DNA of 44,645 bases from Prescottella defluvii (GTDB lineage Bacteria > Actinomycetota > Actinomycetes > Mycobacteriales > Mycobacteriaceae), in assembly GCF_000738775.1 (NCBI RefSeq), contig NZ_JPOC01000019.1, forward strand, positions 1 to 44,645, in the 5' to 3' direction. This document shows positions 1-8,805 of this stretch, in pieces. Both the position numbers and the translations under genes were made by a program. The notes beneath the pieces were generated by a model, which did not search any database, was not told the DNA's origin, and saw nothing but the letters and a program-made list of their open reading frames with translations. Positions within the stretch are counted from its first letter, which is position 1, and every line of letters starts with the position of its first letter.

Positions 1-1319
1 CGCCGACCGGCCCGGCCGGTAGCGACCAGCCGCCCAAGTCCAGCTTCAAGCGTGTCCTCACCGGCAGCATGGCCGGCGCCGTACTCGAGTGGTACGACTT
101 CGCGATCTACGGCATCCTCGCCGCGACCGTCCTCGGTCCGCTGTTCTTCCCGGGCGACGACGGCGTCGCGAAGCTGCTGCTGGCGCTCGCGACCCAGGGC
201 CTCGGCTTCATCGCCCGCCCGTTGGGCGGCATCGTCTTCGGCCATCTCGGCGACAAGTTCGGCCGCAAGCCGATGCTCGTCACGACATTCATCATGCTGG
301 GCGCAGCGACCGCCGCCATCGGCCTGCTGCCGACCTACGACCAGATCGGCATCTGGGCCACGGTCGCACTCGTCGTGCTGCGCATGATCCAGGGCTTCGC
401 CCTCGGTGGCGAGTTCGGTGCCGCGGTGCTGCTGGTCAGTGAGTACGGCGAACCGAAGCGGCGTGGATTCTGGGCGTCCTGGCCGCAGGCCGGTGCGCCG
501 ATGGGCACGGTCCTGGCGACCGTCATCGTCTCCCTCCTCGGCGTCTTCCTCTCGGACGAGGCGTTCGACCAGTGGGGCTGGCGTGTGGCCTTCCTGTTCG
601 CGATCCCGCTGCTGATCGTCGGTTTCTGGGTGCGTCGCGGTGTCGAGGAGTCCCCCGTCTTCAAGGCGGCGCAGGAGCAGGCCGCCAAGAACCCGCAGGC
701 GGAGGAGCGTTCGAGCATCCTCGAGGCACTGCGTCGTCCGCGCGCCGTCCTGATCGGACTCGGCATGCGACTCGGCGAGAACATCGCGTTCTACGTCTAT
801 ACCGTCTTCGTGATCGCCTACGCCACGACGTATTTCGACTTCCACCGCGGCGACATCATCTTGGCCGTGACGTTCGCGTCGCTGTTCCAGTTCGTCGGCA
901 TGATCACCGGCGGCGCGTGGTCCGATCACATCGGCCGCAAGAAGGCGATGCTCGTCCCCGCCGTCATCCTCGTGGTGTGGGCACCGGTGTTCTTCTGGCT
1001 GGTCCAGCTCGAGAGCCTGCCGATGCTGTGGCTCGGCGTGTGCGTCGGCGCCTTCTTCCACGGCATGCTCGCCGGCCCGGAGGCCGCGTGGATCACCGAG
1101 CTGTTCCCGACCCGCTACCGCTACGCCGGTTCGTCGCTGGTGTTCCAGGGATCGTCGATCATCGCCGGTGCACCGGCCCCGTTCATCGCCGTCTGGCTGA
1201 TCGAGAACCACGGCGTCGGTATGGTTGTCGGCTACCTGGTGATCACAATGGCGATCACGGTGACCGCACTGCTGTTCAGCCGTGAGACCAAGGGCGTGGA
1301 TCTAGACGACGTCGCATGA
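1..1319 (+). CDS. MFS transporter, MHS (metabolite:H+ symporter) family, 5' partial
   Basis: The reading frame is open from base 3 and the true start lies upstream of the window; the Met at 69 is internal. The visible protein has about 12 hydrophobic segments. It carries the family signature after the first helix (LEWYDFAIYG) and the MFS loop 2-3 motif (GHLGDKFGRK), repeated in the second half as SDHIGRKK. This is typical of the KgtP/ProP/ShiA branch, which imports organic acids or osmolytes with protons across the inner membrane. The alpha/beta hydrolase starts 83 bases downstream after a large hairpin. The substrate cannot be read from the sequence; a carboxylate or aromatic acid is likely from the family. 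Confidence 0.9.
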   Translation, partial: PTGPAGSDQPPKSSFKRVLTGSMAGAVLEWYDFAIYGILAATVLGPLFFPGDDGVAKLLLALATQGLGFIARPLGGIVFGHLGDKFGRKPMLVTTFIMLGAATAAIGLLPTYDQIGIWATVALVVLRMIQGFALGGEFGAAVLLVSEYGEPKRRGFWASWPQAGAPMGTVLATVIVSLLGVFLSDEAFDQWGWRVAFLFAIPLLIVGFWVRRGVEESPVFKAAQEQAAKNPQAEERSSILEALRRPRAVLIGLGMRLGENIAFYVYTVFVIAYATTYFDFHRGDIILAVTFASLFQFVGMITGGAWSDHIGRKKAMLVPAVILVVWAPVFFWLVQLESLPMLWLGVCVGAFFHGMLAGPEAAWITELFPTRYRYAGSSLVFQGSSIIAGAPAPFIAVWLIENHGVGMVVGYLVITMAITVTALLFSRETKGVDLDDVA

Positions 1320-1323
1320 GAGT

Positions 1324-1368
1324 TGAAGGGTCCCTTCATGCGCTGTCAGCGTGTGAAGGGACCCTTCA
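1324..1368. repeat. Nested palindromic hairpin between the transporter and the hydrolase
   Basis: Two 15-base arms (1324-1338 and 1354-1368) are exact reverse complements, and each arm is itself a near-perfect palindrome around its centre base. The 15-base spacer contains a further CGCT/AGCG pairing around GTC. The element can fold as one long hairpin or as two short ones. It starts 5 bases after the transporter stop and ends 34 bases before the hydrolase ATG, so it could terminate or attenuate transcription, stabilise the mRNA, or be an interspersed intergenic repeat. It has no T-tract. Confidence 0.7.
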
Positions 1369-1402
1369 GCCAGCCCTCCCCGACCAGCTAGGAGAACTTC
1401 GA

Positions 1403-2164
1403 ATGGCAATCGCACACAAGATCGTCGGTCACGGTCCGATCAAGGTGATCGCGCTGCACGGCTGGTTCGGCACGTCCGAGGGCTGGGGCATGATGCCCGA
1501 GTTGATCGACACCGACGTCTACACCTATGCCCTGATCGACTACCGCGGCTACGGTGCCCGCACGGACGAGGCCGGCGACTTCACGCTCGCGGAGATCTCG
1601 GCGGACACCCTGACCCTCGCCGACGAGTTGGGCTGGGATCGCTTCGCCCTGATCGGGCACTCGATGGGTGGCGCCGCGGCGCTGCGCGTGCTCGCCGACG
1701 CCCCGGAGCGGATCACCGCGGTGATCGGCATCAGCCCGGTGCCGGCGTCCGGTGTCCCGTTCGACGCGGACAGCGAAGCGTTGTTCACCGGCGCCGAGAA
1801 CGAGGACGGCAACCGCTACGCGATCCTCGACTTCACCACCGGCAACCGCCAGTCGGCGACGTGGCTGCGGCAGATGACGCAGTTCTCGGTGGACTTCACC
1901 ACCCGTCCGGCGTTCGGTGCCTACCTGCGTTCGTGGGCGGGCGCCGACTTCGCGGCCGAGTTGCCGCAGACGTCGATCCCGATCAAGGCGATTGTCGGTG
2001 AGCACGATCCGGCCCTCGGTGCCGAGACGGTGAAGGCCACCTGGATGACGCAGCTGCCGCAGTGCGAGCTCGACGTCCTCGCCAACGCCGGGCACTACGC
2101 GATGTTCGAGGCTCCGGTCGCGATGATCACCAGCATCGAGAAGACACTCGCACCGTTGCAGTGA
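1403..2164 (+). CDS. Alpha/beta hydrolase with intact catalytic triad
   Basis: A 253-residue single-domain alpha/beta hydrolase. The oxyanion-hole HGW follows the first core strand (residues 19-21). The nucleophile elbow GHSMGG is at 85-90 (Ser87), the acid at GEHD (Asp202) and the histidine at AGHY (His231). The ATG at 1403 is chosen because AGGAGAA lies 6-7 bases upstream; the frame is also open further upstream through the hairpin, which would make an implausible N-terminus. Hydrolases of this size act on esters, C-C bonds of ring-cleavage products or dihalides. Its position behind an organic-acid transporter suggests a catabolic role. Substrate unknown. Confidence 0.88.
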   Translation: MAIAHKIVGHGPIKVIALHGWFGTSEGWGMMPELIDTDVYTYALIDYRGYGARTDEAGDFTLAEISADTLTLADELGWDRFALIGHSMGGAAALRVLADAPERITAVIGISPVPASGVPFDADSEALFTGAENEDGNRYAILDFTTGNRQSATWLRQMTQFSVDFTTRPAFGAYLRSWAGADFAAELPQTSIPIKAIVGEHDPALGAETVKATWMTQLPQCELDVLANAGHYAMFEAPVAMITSIEKTLAPLQ

Positions 2165-2170
2165 CGAGCA

Positions 2171-2201
2171 GGCCCGCCCCTCATCGTCGACGGGGCGGGC
2201 C
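2171..2201. terminator. Terminator between convergent hydrolase and flotillin genes
   Basis: Ten-base perfect GC-rich stem (2171-2180 with 2192-2201) and 11-base loop, seven bases after the hydrolase stop and 18 bases beyond the flotillin stop, so it can serve both strands. Confidence 0.7.
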
Positions 2202-2218
2202 GGTCTCGGTGCAACCGA

Positions 2219-3808
2219 TCAGACCCGGGTCGGGTCACCCGCCCCGTTGCCTGTGACGCCCACGGCTGCCGGACTCGTCTCACCGGGAGATCCGACAGAC
2301 GACGCGCTCCTACTCTGCTGCCCAACGGAGTTGAGCATGCCGGTGACATTCACTCCGGAGGATTCGAGGGTCTCGATCACTCCCGCGATCGTCGACGGGC
2401 TGATCCCGAGGATCGAGCCGACACTGCCGGAGATTCCTTCCGCGCCACCGACGATCGAGATCCTGTCGATCTCGCCCACCGGCTTCGCTGCTGCGGCGGT
2501 CGCCTCGACCAGTGCCGCGAGGACATCGGGAAGCATCAACATCTGGGCGGCGGCCGGTGTGTAGGCGTTGAGAGCCTCGGCCACCTTCCGCTTGCCGTCG
2601 GCTTCGGCCTCGAGCCGGGCCCGGAGACCGTCCGCCTCGGCCTGCTGCTCGGCGCGCAGCGCCTCGGCCGCGACCGTGCGACCCTCCGCCTCAGCGGCCA
2701 GTCGAGCCTTGATGCCGTCAGCCTCCGCCTGCTGCTCGGTGCGGACGGCGTCGGCGGCAAGCTTGCGCGCGTCGGCGGCGGCAGCACCCGAACGTCGCGC
2801 CGATTCGGCGGCAGCTTCAGCGCGGAGGATCGCGGACTGCTTCTCGCCTTCGGCACGGGCGACGGACGCCTGACGCTCGGCCTCGGCGGGCGCGATGACG
2901 TCCGCCTGCAGTGCCGCCTTGGCCTGTTCGGCGCGTCGCTGATCGACCTCGATCCGGGCCTCCACCTGAGCGGCCTCGGCCTGCTGCTGCGCGATCCGGA
3001 CCGCCTTCTCGGAGGTCGCTCGGGCCAGCGGACCGGCCTGGTCGGCCTCGGCATTCTCCGCCTCGGTGCGGGCCCGGAGCTTCGCCAGCTCGACGTCGCG
3101 GGCCTGGTTGGCGGTGGCGATCGCGGTGTCGGCCTCGGCCTGCGCGACGGCGCCTTCCTGCCGGGCCTTCGCGGACTGGATCTGGGCGTCACGGTCGGCG
3201 TTCGCGGTGCCGATGGCTGCGTCGCGCTTGACCTCGGCGATACGCCGTTGACCGAGGGACTCGAGGTAGCCGTTGTGATCGCTGATTCCGGCGATCTTGA
3301 GGACGTCCACTTCCATGCCGATGCGGGAGAGGTCGCCGCCGGCCTCGTCGACGACGCTGCGGGCGAGGGTCTCGCGGTTCGAGTTCAGATCCTCGACGGT
3401 CATCGTCGCGGTGATTCCGCGCAGCGACCCGGCGAGGATGTCGTTGATCTGCCGGCGGAGTTCGTCGAGGTCGGAGGTCAGGAAGCGCTGGACGGCGGTC
3501 TGCACAGCTTCGTCCGCCGAGCCGATGCGGACCAGGCCGACGGCCTCGACGTTCACCGGGACCCCGTCGTTCGAGAGGGCGTTCTGCAGATCGATCTTCA
3601 CGTTGAACGGCTCGAGCGACATGATGTCGACGCGCTCGATGCCGGGGATCTTGAAGCGGGCACCGCCGCGGACGATCTTCGGGGTACCGCGACCGGTGAA
3701 GACCGCGACCTCGTTGGGGGGCACCTTGACGTAGTTGCGGACGTAGATCAACGGCAGTCCGACGAAGACCACCAGGGCAGCCAGGACGGCGCCCACGATT
3801 GCGATCAT
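2219..3808 (-). CDS. Flotillin-like SPFH/band-7 protein
   Basis: A 529-residue protein. An N-terminal membrane segment (about residues 3-23) is followed by an SPFH/band-7 domain to about residue 190. A very long Ala/Glu/Gln/Arg-rich coiled coil runs to about residue 420 with repeated EAE/ERQA heptads, and the C-terminal tail is Gly/Ser-rich. This is the flotillin layout (YuaG/FloT): an oligomeric scaffold of fluid or ordered membrane microdomains on the cytoplasmic face. GAGGAAA precedes the ATG. It lies 9 bases after the NfeD-like gene, the usual bacterial partner, so the two form an operon. Confidence 0.92.
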   Translation of the reverse strand: MIAIVGAVLAALVVFVGLPLIYVRNYVKVPPNEVAVFTGRGTPKIVRGGARFKIPGIERVDIMSLEPFNVKIDLQNALSNDGVPVNVEAVGLVRIGSADEAVQTAVQRFLTSDLDELRRQINDILAGSLRGITATMTVEDLNSNRETLARSVVDEAGGDLSRIGMEVDVLKIAGISDHNGYLESLGQRRIAEVKRDAAIGTANADRDAQIQSAKARQEGAVAQAEADTAIATANQARDVELAKLRARTEAENAEADQAGPLARATSEKAVRIAQQQAEAAQVEARIEVDQRRAEQAKAALQADVIAPAEAERQASVARAEGEKQSAILRAEAAAESARRSGAAAADARKLAADAVRTEQQAEADGIKARLAAEAEGRTVAAEALRAEQQAEADGLRARLEAEADGKRKVAEALNAYTPAAAQMLMLPDVLAALVEATAAAAKPVGEIDRISIVGGAEGISGSVGSILGISPSTIAGVIETLESSGVNVTGMLNSVGQQSRSASSVGSPGETSPAAVGVTGNGAGDPTRV

Positions 3809-3817
3809 GGGGTTTCC

Positions 3818-4369
3818 TCAGTTCGTTTCGGGCAAAGCAGAATCCGATGCGCCGTCGGGGATTGTGACAACGTGGAGATTGTCGTCGTCGACGTCGCCGA
3901 TGTAGACGGGGGTGTTCACGGGCAGCGGTGCGGGTTCGGCGGACACGGCACGCGCACGAACCCGGCTTCCTTCGGTGTCGGTGAAGGAGATCTCGCCCCA
4001 CAGGCCGGGTTCGATGGCGATGGTGACCGTGCCGGTCAGGCCGATGTAGCTGTCGCGTCCGAGGTGGGAATTGGACTGCTGCCGCAGGAGGTAGGGAAGT
4101 AGGGCACCGCGGGTGAGACCGACCAGGATGATCCCGCACCCGGCGGCGGCGATCGCCGCGATGCCACCGGTTCCGCCCGACAGCATGACGGCGCTACCAC
4201 CGAGACCGACGCCGAACAACGCGGTGGCGACGGTGGTCAGACTCAGGAACGGCAGACCCCCCGCGGCATCCCCTCCACCCGGCCCGTCGGATCCGCCCTC
4301 TCCGACGACGAGCGTCCCGACGAGGCCCACGAGACCCATTGCAAGACAGGCAAGAAAGAAGACTGTCAC
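3818..4369 (-). CDS. NfeD/YuaF-like membrane protein, partner of flotillin
   Basis: A 183-residue protein with an N-terminal membrane helix (residues 2-22), a Gly/Pro-rich linker, one or two further hydrophobic segments (about 43-90) and a C-terminal beta-rich domain (about 105-172) resembling the OB fold of NfeD proteins. The GTG at 4369 is chosen because GAGGGG lies 6 bases upstream. A longer frame to 4513 exists, but its extra residues are Arg-rich and the ATG at 4408 has no ribosome site. It is read just before the flotillin gene, as in yuaF-yuaG. Membership rests on topology and neighbourhood more than on motifs. Confidence 0.75.
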   Translation of the reverse strand: MTVFFLACLAMGLVGLVGTLVVGEGGSDGPGGGDAAGGLPFLSLTTVATALFGVGLGGSAVMLSGGTGGIAAIAAAGCGIILVGLTRGALLPYLLRQQSNSHLGRDSYIGLTGTVTIAIEPGLWGEISFTDTEGSRVRARAVSAEPAPLPVNTPVYIGDVDDDNLHVVTIPDGASDSALPETN

Positions 4370-4511
4370 TAGCGCCCCTCCCCGGACAGTAGATTCGCCG
4401 TCGACCATAACGCAGGCGATGTCGAGGTCTGCGAAGGGCCACCTTCCACCGCCGCGGTGGGGTCGTGCACGCCGTCGACCCGCAGCAACCTGCGTCCGCG
4501 CGAATGTGAAC

Positions 4512-4556
4512 ACGGCAGCGCCGGCACCCCCACGGAGGGGGTGCCGGCGCTGCCGT
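4512..4556. terminator. Strong 20-bp hairpin terminator
   Basis: Perfect 20-base stem (4512-4531 with 4537-4556) and 5-base loop, GC-rich. It lies 26 bases past the stop of the SnoaL-like gene read on the minus strand and marks the end of the six-gene catabolic operon, separating it from the nfeD/flotillin unit. Confidence 0.8.
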
Positions 4557-4582
4557 CACTACTGACCTGGAAGTGTTGCGGT

Positions 4583-5071
4583 TCAGGGCTTTCCGGTGAA
4601 GACCGGGTCCTCGAACGAGCGACGGGATCGAACCCACGAAGGGGACAGGGCGTCGACGATCTCGTCGGTCACGGACTCGTCGAACACGACGATGCGGTCG
4701 GCGATGCGCCACTGCCCGTCGCGCCTCTCGAAGCGATCCACGTAGCGGCACTTGACGGTGGCCCGCGACTGCGGGCCGCCCGGAACCTGCGGCGCCTGCC
4801 GCAGGTAGCACAGGCAGTACGACTCGACGTGCGCTGTGTCGCCGTCCAGGTCGATCAACACGTTGGTCACGTAGTGCAGCGACGAGTCGATGGACGAGTG
4901 CCGGGACTTCATGTCCTCGATCAGACCGTCGACGGTGCCGAGGTATCCGCCGTGGTTGTCGATCGCGTCGGGGAAGTAGCAGTCGGCCACCCGGTCGAAG
5001 TCCTTGCGGTCCACCGCCCGTGCGTAGCGGTACAGGACCTCGGTGATCTCCTGCTTGTCGATGAGCGACAC
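4583..5071 (-). CDS. SnoaL/NTF2-fold protein (SnoaL-like domain), operon end
   Basis: A 162-residue single cone-shaped NTF2-like domain: an N-terminal helix with YRYARAVDRKDFDRV, CYFPDAI and a central HYVTN strand, then strands ending in WRIADR. The layout resembles SnoaL_4 proteins such as LinA dehydrochlorinase and scytalone dehydratase, where an Asp near residue 21-25 and a mid-protein His form the acid/base pair. Asp21, Asp24 and His66 are present here. It starts at GTG with GAGGAGA upstream. It is the last gene of the operon and follows a strong hairpin, so it may be partly uncoupled from the transporter gene. A dehydratase, isomerase or cyclase role in the unknown pathway is inferred. 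Confidence 0.8.
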   Translation of the reverse strand: MSLIDKQEITEVLYRYARAVDRKDFDRVADCYFPDAIDNHGGYLGTVDGLIEDMKSRHSSIDSSLHYVTNVLIDLDGDTAHVESYCLCYLRQAPQVPGGPQSRATVKCRYVDRFERRDGQWRIADRIVVFDESVTDEIVDALSPSWVRSRRSFEDPVFTGKP

Positions 5072-5092
5072 GCGCTCTCCTCTCGTGGCGAA

Positions 5093-5126
5093 CGGATCCT
5101 GCCGGTGTTGCCACCGGCAGGATCCG
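5093..5126. terminator. Hairpin between MHS transporter and SnoaL-like gene
   Basis: Perfect 15-base stem (5093-5107 with 5112-5126) with a 4-base loop, 11 bases after the transporter stop and 22 bases before the next gene's start. Partial termination or mRNA processing inside the operon is likely. Confidence 0.7.
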
Positions 5127-5137
5127 ACGGGGCCGGA

Positions 5138-6493
5138 CTAGTCGACGCGGAGCTCGATGCCCTTGGTCTCCTTGACGAAGAAGATCGCACCTAGGGTGAG
5201 CAGCGCGCAGAACACGAAGTAGAACGCTGGCGCCAGATTGTTGCCGGTGATGTCGATCAGCCACGTCGCGATGAACGGGGCCGTGCCACCGAGCGCCATG
5301 TTGGTGATGTTGTTGCCCAGCGCGAGTCCGCTGTAGCGGACCGACGCCTTGAGCATCTCCACGTACGTCACGTAGGACGCGCCGTTGACCACCGAGACCG
5401 CGATGAAGAGCACCGACTGGCCGACGACCGCCTGCCAGATGCTGCCGCCCGCCATGAGCATGAACATCGGGACGCCCAGCACGACGGCCGCGATGGTGCC
5501 GGCGAACAGCACGGGCTTACGGCCGTAGCGGTCGGCCATGTAGCCCGCGATGGGCAACGTGATGACACCCAGGACCAATGCGAGCGACGTGGAGAGGAAC
5601 GCGACGGTCGACGACTGTCCGCCCGCCTTCTGCAGGTAGGTGGCCGCGTACACGGAGGCGATGTAGTAGCCGCCGGTGATGAGCGCACCGAGGAAGATGA
5701 TCTTCACGAGCGACGAGCCCGAGGTGGTCAGCAGTTCCTTGACGGGAACCTTCGCGGTCTCGCCCTTGTCCTCGAGTTCCTTGAACTGCGGGGTGTCCTC
5801 CATGTGGTTACGGATCCAGATACCGACCACGCCGATGAGGACCGACAGCAGGAACGGGATACGCCACGCCCACGACATGATCTGGTCATGTGTGAACACC
5901 GAGGTGAGCGCCAGCGCGGTCAGCGACGCGACGAGCGAGCCGATGTAGGTTCCCGAGTTGACCATGGAGGTCTGGAACGCGCGCCACTTGGCCGGAGCGG
6001 ACTCCGACACGAACGCGTTGGCGCCGCCCAGCTCGCCACCGGCCGCGAAGCCCTGCAAGCAGCGGGCCAGCACCAGGATCGCCGTCGCCCACACGCCGAG
6101 CGTGACGTACGTGGGCATCATGCCCATCGCGGCCGTCGCGACGACCATCAGCAGGATCGTCCAGGACAGGGCGTTCTTGCGGCCGTACTTGTCGCCGATG
6201 TGGCCGAAGAAGATGCCACCGGGCACTCGCAGGAAGAACGCGACGGCGAAGGTCGCGAACGTGCCGAGCAGGGCGGCGGTGTCGTTCTCCGAGACGAAGA
6301 ACAGCGACGCGATGATGGTCGCCATGTAGCCGTAGATGCCGAAGTCGTAGTACTCGACGACGGTGCCGACAATGGCCGCGCGCACCACCTTGACGGTGGA
6401 CTGCGTCGGCTGGGCGTCTGTCTGCACGGGATCCGGTCCTCGGGCGGGCTCGGGGTTACGAACCGCGGGCTCCACAATATCGTTCGTTGGCAT
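5138..6493 (-). CDS. MFS transporter, MHS family
   Basis: A 451-residue, 12-helix transporter. The cytoplasmic N-terminal tail of about 35 residues leads into VVEYYDFGIYGYMAT, the MHS helix 1 signature. The loop 2-3 motif is GHIGDKYGRK and the second-half copy is ADRYGRKP. The start is ATG with AAAGGA upstream. It sits between the flavoprotein and the distal SnoaL-like gene in the IclR-linked operon. It probably imports the substrate of that operon by proton symport, a carboxylated or polar cyclic compound judging by family and neighbours. Substrate identity is not readable. Confidence 0.9.
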   Translation of the reverse strand: MPTNDIVEPAVRNPEPARGPDPVQTDAQPTQSTVKVVRAAIVGTVVEYYDFGIYGYMATIIASLFFVSENDTAALLGTFATFAVAFFLRVPGGIFFGHIGDKYGRKNALSWTILLMVVATAAMGMMPTYVTLGVWATAILVLARCLQGFAAGGELGGANAFVSESAPAKWRAFQTSMVNSGTYIGSLVASLTALALTSVFTHDQIMSWAWRIPFLLSVLIGVVGIWIRNHMEDTPQFKELEDKGETAKVPVKELLTTSGSSLVKIIFLGALITGGYYIASVYAATYLQKAGGQSSTVAFLSTSLALVLGVITLPIAGYMADRYGRKPVLFAGTIAAVVLGVPMFMLMAGGSIWQAVVGQSVLFIAVSVVNGASYVTYVEMLKASVRYSGLALGNNITNMALGGTAPFIATWLIDITGNNLAPAFYFVFCALLTLGAIFFVKETKGIELRVD

Positions 6494-6535
6494 GGATGGT
6501 CCTTTGTAAGTGTCTGGTACGCAACACGCTCGGTG

Positions 6536-7996
6536 TCAGATTCCTGCTGTTGTCAGAGCCGTAGATGTCGTCGACTCGCCGCGTGCGGTGCGCGCGGCAT
6601 TGATTCCGGCGATCCGGCCCATCGTGAGGGCGTTCGCCACGGCGTTGCCGCCGCCCACGTACCGGAGGCCGAGGATTCCGGCCCCGGCCTCGCCGGCCGC
6701 GAACAGTCCGTCGACCGGACGACCGGTCCGGTCCAGTACTGACGCATTGCTGTCGATCTCGACGCCCGCGTGGGTGCAGACGAGTTCGGCCGGCAGCAAC
6801 CGGGCCGCGTAGAACGGGCCCTGGTCGATCGGGTCCGGGTTGGTGGTCGAACCCTTGTTGGAGAGGGTGCGATGACGCAGGAAGTCGTCGTCGGCACCGT
6901 TCGGGAGTTGATCGTTCCAGCGAGCGACGGCCACCTCGAGCGCATCGGCGGGCACGCCCATCGCCCCGGCGAGTTCCGCGACCGTGTCCGCTCGGAGAGT
7001 GCGCCCGGCATCGGCCTCTTCGAGAATCCGCTCCGAAGCCCAATCAGTATAGCCTGCAGGAAGATTCAGTCTAGCCCTGTCGTCGAACACGACCCAGGCG
7101 CCGCCCTGCTGCGCGTCGATGATCCCGGTCGACACCGCATACGAGGCGTCCTCGTCCATGAAGCGGCGGCCGTCGCCGTTGACGTAGATCCGCGACTTGG
7201 GCGGGAAACCCGACTGCCAGTGGTGGAACCGCTGGAAGTAGGCGGTGGGCAGCATCAGGCCCCAGCCCTCACCGGTGACGGCCGCGTCGACCTGCTCACC
7301 GAACACGAGGTGATCGCCCTGGCTGCCCTCGGCGGCCACGACGAAGAGGGAGTCTCCGCCACGGTTCGCGAACGGGTACAGCCGGTCGACCAGGTCCTTG
7401 TTCTGCGCGAAGCCGCCGCTGGCGATCACGACCGCCGACGCGCGGACCTCGATGTCGTCGGCGACGACACCGGTGACCCGGCCGTCCTCGACGAGCAGCG
7501 ACTGCACGCGGGTGTTCATCACGACCTCGACGCCCTCGTCGCGGCGGGCCTTGTCGAGCGCCTGGACGAGGCCGTAGCCCTGGTCCTTGGGCACGTGACC
7601 GCGCCAGACGTCCTCGACACCGGCCTGGGCCAGACCGGGCATGTGCGCGTTGGCGGACTCGCGGGCGGGGATCTCCACACCCAGACCGATGAGCCACTCC
7701 AGCGTGGGACCGGCGTTCTCGCAGAAAGCGCGGATCAGGCCCGGCTTGAGCATCCAGTGGTTGAGGTCCATGTAGTGCTGGAAGAACTTCTCGGCGGTGT
7801 CCTCGATCCCGAGGCCCCGCTGGACGCTGGTCCCGGCGGCGGTGAACAGGCCCGCCGACAGTTGCGTCGAGCCGCCCAGTTCGGTCTGCGACTCGAACAG
7901 CAGCACCGATGCGCCCTGCTCGGCCGCGGACACCGCGGCCGCGAGGCCCGCTCCGCCGCCACCGATGACGACAACGTCCCAGTTGTCTTCACTCAT
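6536..7996 (-). CDS. FAD-dependent oxidoreductase, fumarate reductase / 3-ketosteroid dehydrogenase type
   Basis: A 486-residue FAD_binding_2 flavoprotein. The N-terminal Rossmann motif GGGGAGLAAA (about residues 12-21) is followed by the FAD-contact LGGSTQLSAG. A capping domain contains GADDDFLRHR, aligning with the hydride/proton-transfer Arg region of fumarate reductases. The C-terminal FAD motif is GLFAAGEAGAGILG...GGGNAVANALTMG. It lacks a signal peptide and heme motifs, so it is soluble and cytoplasmic. The ATG overlaps the TGA of the preceding SDR by 4 bases, with GGGAGGAG upstream. It likely inserts or removes a C=C bond next to a carbonyl in an alicyclic intermediate (inferred). Confidence 0.9.
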   Translation of the reverse strand: MSEDNWDVVVIGGGGAGLAAAVSAAEQGASVLLFESQTELGGSTQLSAGLFTAAGTSVQRGLGIEDTAEKFFQHYMDLNHWMLKPGLIRAFCENAGPTLEWLIGLGVEIPARESANAHMPGLAQAGVEDVWRGHVPKDQGYGLVQALDKARRDEGVEVVMNTRVQSLLVEDGRVTGVVADDIEVRASAVVIASGGFAQNKDLVDRLYPFANRGGDSLFVVAAEGSQGDHLVFGEQVDAAVTGEGWGLMLPTAYFQRFHHWQSGFPPKSRIYVNGDGRRFMDEDASYAVSTGIIDAQQGGAWVVFDDRARLNLPAGYTDWASERILEEADAGRTLRADTVAELAGAMGVPADALEVAVARWNDQLPNGADDDFLRHRTLSNKGSTTNPDPIDQGPFYAARLLPAELVCTHAGVEIDSNASVLDRTGRPVDGLFAAGEAGAGILGLRYVGGGNAVANALTMGRIAGINAARTARGESTTSTALTTAGI

Positions 7997-8805
7997 GAGA
8001 GGACTCCTCCCGTTTCGGCGAGGATGCGGTGGTACAGCCCGTTGGACACCAGGCCGCCGTCGACCGTCACCTCGCTGCCGTTCATGTACGTGGACCGGTC
8101 CGACAGCAGGAACAGCACCGCGTTCGTGATCTCGTCGACGGTGCCCATGCGGGCGGCCGGGATGCTTTCCAGCGAGGCCTTGACGAAGGCGTCCGCTCCC
8201 CCGACGAGAGCGGTGCCCACCAGCCCGGGATGCACGGAGTTCACCCGGATGCCCCACTGCGCGAACTGTCCGGCCGCCGACTTCGACAGCCCGGTCAGCC
8301 CCCACTTGCTCGACGCGTACGCCGGCGAGAAGTAGCCGACCTGGCCGGAGATCGATGAGATGTTCACGATCGATCCGCCGCCGCTCTCCCGCATCAGCGG
8401 TGCGGCGGCCTTCATCCCGTAGAACGGGCCGAACAGGTTGATCCGCATGGTCAGCTCCCAGACGTCGTCCGGGGTGTCCATGAACTCGCGCCGACGACTG
8501 ATGCCGGCGTTGTTGACCAGACCGCCGAGTTCGCCCTTGGTGGAATGGATCTCGTCGATCACCCGCGTCCATGCGTCCGAGTCGGCGACGTCGAGCTGGT
8601 GCGCCGACGCGCTGCCGCCCGCGGCTTCGATCTCGGCCATGACCGCCGAGGTGTCCGCGACGTCGGCGACGCACACGTGCACGCCCTGCGCGGCGAGGGC
8701 CTTCGCATGGTTGGCGCCCATGCCGCCGGCGGCGCCGGTGACGAGGACGACGTTCGGGAAAGTCTCAGGAGTGGAGCCTGCGGAACGACCCATCGACTCA
8801 GACAT
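7993..8805 (-). CDS. Short-chain dehydrogenase/reductase (SDR), second of a pair
   Basis: A 270-residue classical SDR: cofactor motif TGAAGGMG (about residues 23-30), Asp after the second strand (ADVAD), NNAG, a catalytic Ser in ISSISG, YASSK as the Tyr/Lys pair, and a C-terminal VDGG. The acidic Asp after beta-2 favours NAD(H) over NADP(H). The ATG at 8805 is preferred; it overlaps the previous SDR by 8 bases. A GTG at 8817 is an alternative. Its end is coupled by ATGA to the flavoprotein gene. It would oxidise a ring or side-chain alcohol in the pathway (inferred). Confidence 0.9.
   Translation of the reverse strand: MSESMGRSAGSTPETFPNVVLVTGAAGGMGANHAKALAAQGVHVCVADVADTSAVMAEIEAAGGSASAHQLDVADSDAWTRVIDEIHSTKGELGGLVNNAGISRRREFMDTPDDVWELTMRINLFGPFYGMKAAAPLMRESGGGSIVNISSISGQVGYFSPAYASSKWGLTGLSKSAAGQFAQWGIRVNSVHPGLVGTALVGGADAFVKASLESIPAARMGTVDEITNAVLFLLSDRSTYMNGSEVTVDGGLVSNGLYHRILAETGGVLS

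Noticed and set aside
2536-3231. Long ORFs on both strands inside the flotillin gene
   Set aside because: They are shadows of the Ala/Glu/Arg-rich coiled-coil repeat in a high-GC gene; the flotillin frame carries the domain signatures.
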